Assembly (NCBI GenBank): GCA_035319145.1
Contig: DATHDH010000157.1
Coordinates: forward strand, 1-5,150
DNA from: JAAYUK01 sp035319145
Lineage (GTDB): Bacteria; Nitrospirota; Thermodesulfovibrionia; Thermodesulfovibrionales; Dissulfurispiraceae
Direction of reading: 5' to 3'
DNA: 5,150 bases
Below are positions 1 to 5,150 of the stretch, in pieces. The position numbers and the translations under genes were made by a program. Numbering within the stretch: the stretch's first letter is position 1; each line of letters begins with the position of its first letter. Under the pieces are notes generated by a model. It was not told the origin of the DNA. It searched no databases and saw only the letters and a program-made list of their open reading frames with translations.

Positions 1-80
1 CTCCCTTGATCGATTGAGACTCGGAAGAAGAGCAGGAAGAACGCAACTGGGGGAATAGATGGTAGAATCTCGAAGGGCAT
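1..80. other. Leader / possible 3' end of an upstream gene
   Basis: No gene can be assigned in this stretch. All three forward frames close before the efflux gene: stops at 7-9, 15-17 and 56-58. The frame ending at 56-58 would give a basic tail (SLDRLRLGRRAGRTQLGE) and leave 22 bases before the next ATG, which would suit an upstream operon gene such as a pump subunit. The fragment is too short to identify, and the other two stops are equally possible ends. No convincing -35/-10 pair was found: TTGAGA at 14-19 and TAGAAT at 63-68 are 43 bases apart. Confidence 0.3.
72..77 (+). promoter_or_regulatory. Probable ribosome binding site of the efflux gene, with short spacing
   Basis: GAAGGG resembles a Shine-Dalgarno core but lies only 3 bases before the ATG at 81, closer than usual. 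An in-frame GTG at 90-92 would have a 12-base spacer and would still leave a complete lipoprotein signal peptide. The ATG is preferred because it is the standard codon, but the start could be three codons later. Confidence 0.45.
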
Positions 81-1580
81 ATGGCGCTCGTGGCTTTTAA
101 GAATAGCAATGCAGTGTTATTTCTTGTCTTGGTATTGACAGGAGGCGGATTCCTTTTGTCTTCCTGCACAGTGGGGCCGGATTATGTGAAGCCCACTGTT
201 GACATGCCCCCCGCTTACAAAGAAATGCAGGATGATGTTCATTGGCGGCCTGCTCAGCCGCGGGAGGCCGATTTTCGCGGGGCATGGTGGGAAATATTCG
301 GAGACCCTCGGCTGAATGAGCTTGAACAGCAGGTAGCCGTCTCGAACCTGAACATTGCCGTTGCTGAAGCCCAGTTCAGACAGGCGCGCGCCCTGGTGCA
401 GGCTTCGCGTGCAAGCTTTTTCCCCACAGTGACTATCGGAAGCTCTTACACGCGATCGAGAACGCCTATCAGCGCTGGAACATCTACACCTGCAACAAGA
501 AAATCGGAAACTGCTTCCAATTATCTGATAAGCGGGGACGCCGCATGGGAGCCGGATATCTGGGGGAAAGTCCGGCGCTCCCTTGAAGGAAGCGAGGCAA
601 ATATGCAGGCAAGTGCTGCTGATCTTGAGGCCGTCAGGCTCAGCATGCAGGCGGAGCTTGCTCAGGATTACCTTCAGCTGCGGACGCTTGATGCGCAGAA
701 ACAGCTCTATGATTCTACGGTGATTGCATATCAAAAATATCTCGACCTGACAAAAAATCGTTATGCGGGCGGTGTCGCTTCCAGAGCGGACGTGCTGCAG
801 GCTGAGACGCAACTAAAGGCGACCCAAAGCCAGGCAGTCGATATCAGTCTGCAGAGAGCTCAGGTTGAACACGCTATTGCCGTGCTTGTCGGAAAGCCGG
901 CATCAGTGTTATCGATTCCCGCGTCTCCCCTGGCGGCGGCGCCCCCGGCGATACCTGTAGGCGTCCCTTCCGTCCTGCTCGAACGCAGACCGGATATAGC
1001 GGCTGCAGAAAGACGTGTCGCGTCTGCAAATGCGCAGATTGGCGTTGCGCAGTCGGCGTATTATCCCAATCTTACCCTTACCGCATCGGGTGGCTTTCAA
1101 AGCGCGAGCCTTGCCAAATGGCTTTCCTGGCCCAATCGCTTATGGGCAATCGGAATGTCCCTTCTTGAATCCGTGTTCGACGGGGGCATGAGAAATGCGC
1201 TGACCGAGCAAGCGCGAGCAGCATATGATGCAAGCGTAGCGTCCTATCGTCTGGCGGTTCTGACCGGATTCAAAGAGGTTGAAGACAATCTTGCCGCAAT
1301 TCGTCTTCTTGAGGAAGAGGCGCGTCTGCAGGACGACGCGGTACAGGCGTCAAGGCAAGCAGTAACAATCAGTACGAATCAATATAAAGCCGGCACTATC
1401 ACATACCTTGATGTTGTAACGGTTCAGACAATCGCTCTTGCGAATGAACGGACAGCCGTGGATATTCAGGGAAGACGGATGGCAGCTTCTGTCCTCCTTA
1501 TCAAAGCATTGGGCGGAGGATGGGGAGGGCTTGCGGCACCTCCGTCAGCTCAGAGCGAGCCTTCAACCGGAATCAGGTAG
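81..1580 (+). CDS. Outer-membrane efflux lipoprotein, NodT/OprM family (TolC-like channel subunit)
   Basis: A 499-residue protein, the usual length for this family. It is the outer-membrane exit duct of a tripartite efflux pump; trimers span the outer membrane and periplasm and dock onto a periplasmic adaptor and inner-membrane transporter. Visible evidence: a hydrophobic signal peptide (residues 11-28) ending in the lipobox LSSC with Cys29 as the predicted lipid-modified residue; the family hallmark TVGPDYVKP straight after it (30-38); WWEIFGDPRLNEL (69-81); WEPDIWGKVRRS (156-167); and two outer-membrane efflux repeats. The second repeat contains ERRPDIAAAERRVASANAQIG (301-321, read in two overlapping family blocks), YYPNLTLTASGG (327-338), VFDGG (365-369) and YKAGTITYLDVV (435-446). 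The rest is mostly long amphipathic helices, as expected for the periplasmic barrel. No adaptor or RND/MFS/ABC partner lies in the window, so pump type and substrate cannot be stated. The gene is intact and ends with a single TAG. Family assignment is secure. Confidence 0.95.
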   Translation: MALVAFKNSNAVLFLVLVLTGGGFLLSSCTVGPDYVKPTVDMPPAYKEMQDDVHWRPAQPREADFRGAWWEIFGDPRLNELEQQVAVSNLNIAVAEAQFRQARALVQASRASFFPTVTIGSSYTRSRTPISAGTSTPATRKSETASNYLISGDAAWEPDIWGKVRRSLEGSEANMQASAADLEAVRLSMQAELAQDYLQLRTLDAQKQLYDSTVIAYQKYLDLTKNRYAGGVASRADVLQAETQLKATQSQAVDISLQRAQVEHAIAVLVGKPASVLSIPASPLAAAPPAIPVGVPSVLLERRPDIAAAERRVASANAQIGVAQSAYYPNLTLTASGGFQSASLAKWLSWPNRLWAIGMSLLESVFDGGMRNALTEQARAAYDASVASYRLAVLTGFKEVEDNLAAIRLLEEEARLQDDAVQASRQAVTISTNQYKAGTITYLDVVTVQTIALANERTAVDIQGRRMAASVLLIKALGGGWGGLAAPPSAQSEPSTGIR

Positions 1581-1591
1581 TTTGGATTTTT

Positions 1592-1634
1592 CACGCCCGG
1601 AGCATTCATCGCTTAAAGGATGAAAATCGGCGTG
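1592..1634 (+). terminator. Nested inverted repeat just after the efflux gene; weak terminator candidate
   Basis: The structure begins 12 bases after the TAG stop. The outer arms are CACGCC (1592-1597) and GGCGTG (1629-1634). The inner arms are TTCATC (1605-1610) and GATGAA (1619-1624), closing an 8-base loop. Unequal internal loops of 7 and 4 bases separate the two stems. The position suits a transcription terminator or a 3'-end stabilising hairpin. The downstream sequence has only a three-T run (1640-1642) and no real U-tract, so strong intrinsic termination is doubtful. Confidence 0.35.
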
Positions 1635-1641
1635 CTGAGTT

Positions 1642-1650
1642 TGCTACAAT
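1642..1650 (+). promoter_or_regulatory. Second candidate extended -10 element
   Basis: TGCTACAAT matches TG-n-TATAAT with five of six -10 bases. No -35 box is seen at the right distance. It sits just after the nested inverted repeat that follows the efflux gene, so it could drive the downstream gene. The motif is short and may be chance. Confidence 0.2.
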
Positions 1651-1672
1651 GATACATGTCAGAGGCTCAATC

Positions 1673-1689
1673 TCCGGCCATCGGTCGGA
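1673..1689 (+). repeat. Short perfect hairpin (7-bp stem including one G-U pair)
   Basis: TCCGGCC (1673-1679) can pair with GGTCGGA (1683-1689) around a 3-base loop, with one G-U wobble. An overlapping alternative stem, CGGT (1682-1685) with ACCG (1690-1693), cannot form at the same time. No T-run follows, so it is not a terminator. It could fold in a long 5' leader if transcription starts upstream of it, or it could be chance. No function is assigned. Confidence 0.3.
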
Positions 1690-1770
1690 ACCGCCATTCT
1701 CCCAGACTGTGCTTCAAGTATCTCCGCGAACATTCATCTCATACAACCCCTATGAAAGGCGGGTATCTCA

Positions 1771-1779
1771 TGATATGAT
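1771..1779 (+). promoter_or_regulatory. Candidate extended -10 promoter for the CheB-CheR gene
   Basis: TGATATGAT fits the extended -10 pattern TG-n-TATAAT, with five of six -10 bases matching. No good -35 hexamer sits 16-18 bases upstream, which is tolerated by extended -10 promoters. Transcription would start near 1786 and give a leader of about 120 bases. A second, similar element (TGCTACAAT at 1642-1650) lies farther upstream and would give a leader of about 250 bases. Confidence 0.3.
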
Positions 1780-1893
1780 TTTACAAAGGGTTTCACGCTT
1801 TCAAGCAAGGATGTCGGTCGGGAATCCCCCGGAGGGTTGCACGTTCTTTCGGCCGGCTGGCACTGTTTGGACAACGATTTCTTCCACTACCCC

Positions 1894-1902
1894 AGGAGAA
1901 GG
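1894..1902 (+). promoter_or_regulatory. Ribosome binding site that fixes the CheB-CheR start
   Basis: AGGAGAAGG contains a strong AGGAG core ending 7 bases before the ATG at 1906. The open frame extends upstream to a TTG at 1837, but the extra 23 residues (beginning MHVLSAGWHC) do not look like the family. The sequence from 1906 gives a lysine-rich N-terminus followed at once by the CheB domain. This strongly favours 1906 as the start. Confidence 0.85.
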
Positions 1903-1905
1903 CCG

Positions 1906-4884
1906 ATGAAGATGAAGAAGCTGCCGACTGCCGCTCAAAAGAAGTCTGACAAGGCAAGTAAAACTCCAAGCTTTCGCATTCTGCCTGCTAAAGACGGCTC
2001 CTTTCCGATAGTCGGCATCGGCGCATCAGCGGGGGGGCTGGAGGCACTTGAACTGTTTCTCGGAAATGTTCCGCCCGATACCGGCATTGCTTTTATCATT
2101 ATCCTACACCTCGACCCGACCCACAAGGGCGTCATGGCCGAGCTGCTCCAGCGCTCGACTCCTATGCCATGTGTTCAGGCCAAGGACAGAATTCCGATCA
2201 AGCAGAACACCGTTTATATTATTCCGCCGAACACGGACATGTCCATTTTGCGGGGCAAGCTTCATCTCTTCGAGCCGACAGCACCGCGCGGCTTGCGCCT
2301 CCCAATAGATTTCTTTTTTCGCTCGCTTGCAACGGATCGCCTCGACAAGAGCATCGGGGTAATCCTTTCCGGCATGGGGTCGGATGGAACGCTGGGGCTG
2401 CGGGCGATCAAAGAGAAAGCCGGGGTGGCCTTCGTTCAGTCGCCGTCTTCGGCAAAGTTCGACGGTATGCCCCGTAGCGCCATCGATGCCGGCATTGCCG
2501 ATGTCGTTCTCCCCGTAGAAGAGTTGCCGCAAAGCATTCTATCGTACCTGAAATATGCGCCCACGCTGGAAAAGCCCGATCTGACGCAGGACCAGAAGGC
2601 ACAGGGCGCCCTTGAAAAGATCATCATCCTACTCCGCTCTCAGACCGGGCACGACTTCAGCATGTACAAAAAAAGCACCATCTATCGCCGCATCGAGCGG
2701 CGCATGGGCATACATCAGATTGAAAGAATCGCAATCTATTTGAGATATCTGCAGGAAAATCCTCAAGAGGTGGAACTGCTCTTCAAGGAACTCCTTATCG
2801 GCGTCACAAGCTTCTTCCGCGACCCGGCGGCATGGGAGCAGCTGAAGGAGGAGGCAATCCCGGAGATCCTGGCGACGCATCAATCGGGCGATGTGCTTCG
2901 CACATGGGCAGCCGGCAGCTCGACGGGGGAAGAGGCCTTTTCGCTGGCAGTCGTCTTCAAGGAAGTACTTGAAAAAGTAAAGCCGGCGCAGAATATCGCC
3001 ATGCAGATATTTGCGACCGATCTCGACAGCGACGCAATCGACAAGGCGCGCGCAGGCGTTTATCTTGCCAACATCGCCGCGGATGTCTCGCCGGAACGCC
3101 TCCGCCGGTTTTTTGTTCAAGACGAGCATGGCGGATACCGGGTCGGCAAGGGTATCCGTGAATCGGTCATCTTTGCGCAGCAGAATATGATTATGGATCC
3201 GCCGTTCACGAAACTCGACCTGATTATCTGCCGCAATGTGCTTATTTATCTTGAAGCATCGGTGCAGAAGAAGCTCTTGCGTCTCTTTCATTACTGCCTG
3301 AACCCCGGCGGATACCTCTTCCTCGGGACTGCCGAAACCACGAGCGGACTCGCAGACCTCTTCTCTCCGCTAGAAGGGAAAAACCGCATCTTCCGCCGTC
3401 TTGAAACCTCTGTCCTGACAGAGCCGGTCGATTTCCCGTCGTCCTTCATGACTCCTTCGGCGACAAAGGCATCCGCGATCCCCCCTGTGCCTAAATCTTT
3501 CGTTTCCCTGCCGAATTTTCAGACGCTAGCCGACCAACTGTTGTTGCAGGGGTACTCTCCTCCGGCTGTGCTGACGACCGATAAGGGCGATATCGTCTAT
3601 ATCAGCGGCCGCACCGGCAAGTACCTAGAGCCGGCAGCGGGCAAGGCAAACTGGAATATCTTCGCCATGAGCCGCGAGGGGCTCCGGTATGACCTGACCA
3701 ACGCCTTCCAGAAGGCTCTTAGGACCAAGAACACCATCGTACTGAAGGACCTGAAGGTCGGGATCAACGGCGGAACCCAGATCGTGGATATCGTCCTGCA
3801 GCCGCTGGCCGAGCCCGTTGCGCTGAAGGGAATGGTCTTGATCGTATTCAGGGACTCGCCCGCCTCTTCGACAATGACCCTTCCGTGCAAGCAGCAACCA
3901 GCAGCCACAAAAGCCGTGCTGGTAAAGCAAATGGAAGAAGAGCTGCAGCGAACGCGCGAAGAGCTCCAGACCACCCACGAGGAGATGCAGACATCGCAGG
4001 AAGAGCTCAAGTCGGCAAATGAAGAGTTGCAAAGCACCAACGAGGAACTGCAGTCGACCAACGAGGAGCTCACCACATCGAAGGAAGAGATGCAGTCTTT
4101 GAACGAGGAGCTCCAGACGGTCAATAATGAGCTGCAGGCCAAGGTCGACGAACTCTCGCGCGCCAACAACGACATGAAGAACCTCCTCAACAGCACCGAT
4201 ATCGCAACGTTGTTCCTCGACGATGCGCTGAATGTGCGGCGCTTTACGACGCAGATAACCAGCATCATCAAGCTGATTCCCGGCGACGTCGGGCGTCCCA
4301 TTACCGATATCGTGACGGACCTGGACTATCCGGCATTGACCGCGGATGCTCGGCAGGTGCTCCAGACGCTCGTATTCATGGAAAAGCCGGTACCGACCCA
4401 CGACGGCCGGTACTACCAGGTTCGCATCATGCCGTACCGCACGCTCGAAAACCGCATAGACGGCGTGGTAATAACATTTTCAGACATCAGCTGGGCAAAG
4501 CAACTTGAAGATACGCTCCGGAAGCGGGAGATCGAATTAAAGTCGATTTTCGAGTATATGCCGCTGGGGTTCGCCCTGTTCGAGCCGGTGCTGAATGCTG
4601 CCGGACAATGTGCCGACGGTCGTATCATATTCATCAACGGCGCCTTTGAAAGGATACTTGGGGTAAAGGGCGAGGAGGTACGGGGAAGAACGCTGAGCAA
4701 TGTTTGGCCCGGCGCCGGCGCCGACTGGGGCAAGGCATGCGTCGAATCGGCCGCCAGCGGGCTGCCTGCCGGCTTTAATCTGACACGCATGCCGGGAGGC
4801 CAGCATTACCACTGCAGGGTATTCCGTTCAGGAGAAATCGCCGATCGCTTCGGCGTGCTTATCGACGAAACAGCGGGCCCGTAA
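1906..4884 (+). CDS. CheB-CheR fusion protein with PAS domains and long coiled coil (no receiver, no kinase)
   Basis: A soluble 992-residue signalling protein with no signal peptide or membrane segment. Residues 33-215 form a CheB methylesterase domain with an apparently complete catalytic triad: Ser41 in GASAGG, His68 in ILHLDP and Asp160 in GMGSDG. Residues about 235-500 form a CheR SAM-dependent methyltransferase: TSFFRDP (301-307), AAGSSTGEEAFSLA (335-348), the acidic SAM site FATDLD (369-374) and DLIICRNVLIYL (438-449). A PAS-like domain follows (about 548-650), then eleven heptads of coiled coil (678-754), a PAS_10-type domain (about 755-862) and a last PAS domain (about 870-987). CheB and CheR normally remove and add methyl groups on chemoreceptor glutamates; here both activities are in one chain. 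The standard CheB receiver is absent, since only some 32 residues precede the esterase, so phosphorylation by CheA in the classical way is unlikely; PAS control is an inference. The usual Cys of the CheR GCSTGEE motif is Ser338. The protein ends right after the last PAS, whereas some relatives continue into a histidine kinase. A tandem TAA-TAG ends the gene. Family assignment is secure; the methylated substrate is unknown. Confidence 0.95.
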   Translation: MKMKKLPTAAQKKSDKASKTPSFRILPAKDGSFPIVGIGASAGGLEALELFLGNVPPDTGIAFIIILHLDPTHKGVMAELLQRSTPMPCVQAKDRIPIKQNTVYIIPPNTDMSILRGKLHLFEPTAPRGLRLPIDFFFRSLATDRLDKSIGVILSGMGSDGTLGLRAIKEKAGVAFVQSPSSAKFDGMPRSAIDAGIADVVLPVEELPQSILSYLKYAPTLEKPDLTQDQKAQGALEKIIILLRSQTGHDFSMYKKSTIYRRIERRMGIHQIERIAIYLRYLQENPQEVELLFKELLIGVTSFFRDPAAWEQLKEEAIPEILATHQSGDVLRTWAAGSSTGEEAFSLAVVFKEVLEKVKPAQNIAMQIFATDLDSDAIDKARAGVYLANIAADVSPERLRRFFVQDEHGGYRVGKGIRESVIFAQQNMIMDPPFTKLDLIICRNVLIYLEASVQKKLLRLFHYCLNPGGYLFLGTAETTSGLADLFSPLEGKNRIFRRLETSVLTEPVDFPSSFMTPSATKASAIPPVPKSFVSLPNFQTLADQLLLQGYSPPAVLTTDKGDIVYISGRTGKYLEPAAGKANWNIFAMSREGLRYDLTNAFQKALRTKNTIVLKDLKVGINGGTQIVDIVLQPLAEPVALKGMVLIVFRDSPASSTMTLPCKQQPAATKAVLVKQMEEELQRTREELQTTHEEMQTSQEELKSANEELQSTNEELQSTNEELTTSKEEMQSLNEELQTVNNELQAKVDELSRANNDMKNLLNSTDIATLFLDDALNVRRFTTQITSIIKLIPGDVGRPITDIVTDLDYPALTADARQVLQTLVFMEKPVPTHDGRYYQVRIMPYRTLENRIDGVVITFSDISWAKQLEDTLRKREIELKSIFEYMPLGFALFEPVLNAAGQCADGRIIFINGAFERILGVKGEEVRGRTLSNVWPGAGADWGKACVESAASGLPAGFNLTRMPGGQHYHCRVFRSGEIADRFGVLIDETAGP
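3937..4167 (+). repeat. Eleven 21-base units encoding a heptad coiled coil
   Basis: Residues 678-754 of the CheB-CheR protein consist of eleven successive 7-residue units of the type EELQSTN, linking the enzymatic and first PAS part to the later PAS domains. Two adjacent units (706-719) are identical in protein but use different codons (gaagagttgcaaagc versus gaggaactgcagtcg). This shows that the pattern is old and kept by protein-level selection, not recent slippage. Such a rod is typical of this family and probably dimerises the protein or transmits a conformational signal. It also explains the long stop-free frames on the opposite strand here. Confidence 0.9.
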
Positions 4885-4899
4885 TAGACCGCATCGCGC

Positions 4900-4911
4900 T
4901 GGAGCATAGGG
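4900..4911 (+). promoter_or_regulatory. Ribosome binding site region of the downstream sensor gene
   Basis: TGGAG at 4900-4904 lies 10 bases before the ATG at 4915, and AGGG at 4908-4911 lies 3 bases before it. Either could serve, neither ideally spaced. They are enough to support independent initiation of the third gene within the 30-base gap after the CheB-CheR stop. Confidence 0.5.
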
Positions 4912-4914
4912 TGC

Positions 4915-5150
4915 ATGACAAAAAAAGACGATAATGAGTCAACCAAGCCCGTCGACCTTCGCCGTCGGGCCGAGAAAAAGATAGCGTCTCAACGGCAAGG
5001 CTGCGGCATACCGAACAACGCGGAAACGCAGCGCCTCCTCCATGAACTGCAGGTGCATCAGGTTGAGCTCGAGATGCAGAACGAGGAGCTTGTGCGGACC
5101 AGGCAGGAAGCAGTTTCCGCGCTTGAGCGCTATACCGATCTTTACGAATT
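4915..5150 (+). CDS. PAS-type sensor protein, N-terminal part only (cut by the window edge)
   Basis: The frame is open from ATG 4915 to the edge: 78 full codons. It starts MTKKDDNESTKPVDLRRRAE and contains the helical module LLHELQVHQVELEMQNEEL (residues 41-59), followed by a charged helix (RTRQEAVSALERYTDLYE). This LRRRAE...HELQVHQ.ELEMQNEEL block is a known N-terminal signature of cytoplasmic PAS-containing sensor proteins, normally followed at once by a PAS domain and then a histidine kinase, a diguanylate cyclase or another output. The output domain is beyond the window and cannot be told. No signal peptide or membrane segment is seen so far. The gene lies 30 bases behind the CheB-CheR stop, on the same strand and in the same frame, so co-transcription is likely. 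It may be the sensor or kinase partner that the CheB-CheR protein lacks. Confidence 0.85.
   Translation, partial: MTKKDDNESTKPVDLRRRAEKKIASQRQGCGIPNNAETQRLLHELQVHQVELEMQNEELVRTRQEAVSALERYTDLYE

Larger units (their letters stand above)
1581..1905 (+). other. 325-base intergenic region between efflux and CheB-CheR genes
   Basis: No recognisable gene was found here. The region holds the nested inverted repeat at 1592-1634, a small hairpin at 1673-1689, four ATCTC motifs (1670, 1720, 1736, 1765), extended -10-like elements at 1642-1650 and 1771-1779, and a good Shine-Dalgarno sequence at its end. An open frame runs through it from inside the efflux gene (1520-1909) but has no family resemblance and no ribosome binding site. 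The gap length argues that the CheB-CheR gene has its own promoter rather than being in the efflux operon. Confidence 0.6.

Noticed and set aside
14..68. TTGAGA (14-19) and TAGAAT (63-68) as a promoter for the efflux gene
   Set aside because: They are 43 bases apart, far from the 16-18 base optimum, and the -10 candidate would place the transcript start inside the ribosome binding site.
117..812. 231-codon open frame on the - strand inside the efflux gene
   Set aside because: It lies wholly opposite a strongly supported gene, and its translation shows no domain or signal. It is a shadow of the forward coding sequence.
1620..1652. Ten-codon open frame MKIGVLSLLQ as a leader peptide
   Set aside because: The AAGG before it abuts the ATG with no spacer, and there is no attenuator-like structure after it. 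It overlaps the inverted repeat and is probably chance.
1858..1872. Possible sigma-54 promoter (TGGCAC) before the CheB-CheR gene
   Set aside because: The -24 half is present, but the required GC at the -12 position is absent (AC at 1871-1872).
1837..1905. Upstream extension of the CheB-CheR gene to a TTG start
   Set aside because: It uses a rare start codon with no suitable ribosome binding site and a non-family sequence, while the ATG at 1906 has a well-spaced AGGAG.
2629..3291. 220-codon open frame on the - strand inside the CheR region
   Set aside because: It lies opposite well-conserved CheR motifs and shows no recognisable family features.
3937..4167. 21-base periodic DNA as a CRISPR or other non-coding repeat array
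   Set aside because: The periodicity is in frame, encodes a coiled coil and has diverged at synonymous positions. There are no spacers.
3597..4401. Two long - strand open frames (234 and 258 codons) opposite the coiled-coil region
   Set aside because: Their low-complexity Ser/Leu-rich repeats are the reverse complement of the EEL heptads, which cannot produce stops in those frames. They are an artefact of the repeat.

Overview
The window carries three genes, all on the + strand: a complete outer-membrane efflux lipoprotein (81-1580), a complete CheB-CheR-PAS fusion protein (1906-4884), and the first 78 codons of a PAS-type sensor protein that runs off the right edge (4915-5150). No tRNA, rRNA, CRISPR array, insertion sequence or phage gene was seen. 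The host is certainly Gram-negative, because the first gene encodes an outer-membrane channel with a lipobox. The moderately GC-rich sequence, the CheB-CheR-PAS architecture and the 'HELQVHQVELEMQNEEL' sensor module suggest a Desulfobacterota, Nitrospirota or related environmental bacterium. That placement is inference only; nothing here fixes the genus.

Region 1-80 is a leader or intergenic end piece that may hold the last codons of an upstream gene. Region 81-1580 is a NodT/OprM-family channel, the outer-membrane part of a tripartite efflux pump. Its inner-membrane pump and periplasmic adaptor are not in the window and may lie upstream. Region 1581-1905 is a 325-base gap with a nested inverted repeat just after the efflux gene, a second small hairpin, two extended -10-like promoter candidates and a strong Shine-Dalgarno sequence. 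It probably separates two transcription units.

Region 1906-4884 encodes a soluble 992-residue protein. In order it contains a CheB methylesterase domain without the usual receiver, a CheR methyltransferase domain, a PAS-like domain, an 11-heptad coiled coil, a PAS_10-type domain and a C-terminal PAS domain. It has no kinase or other recognisable output domain. The sensor gene starts 30 bases later, in the same reading frame and behind a tandem TAA-TAG stop, so the two are probably co-transcribed and may act in one signalling pathway.

The most interesting point is this signalling pair: opposing methylation enzymes joined in one chain with PAS and coiled-coil modules, without receiver or kinase, beside a separate PAS sensor. 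The CheB-CheR-PAS family itself is known and widespread; its substrate and wiring here are not evident from the sequence.
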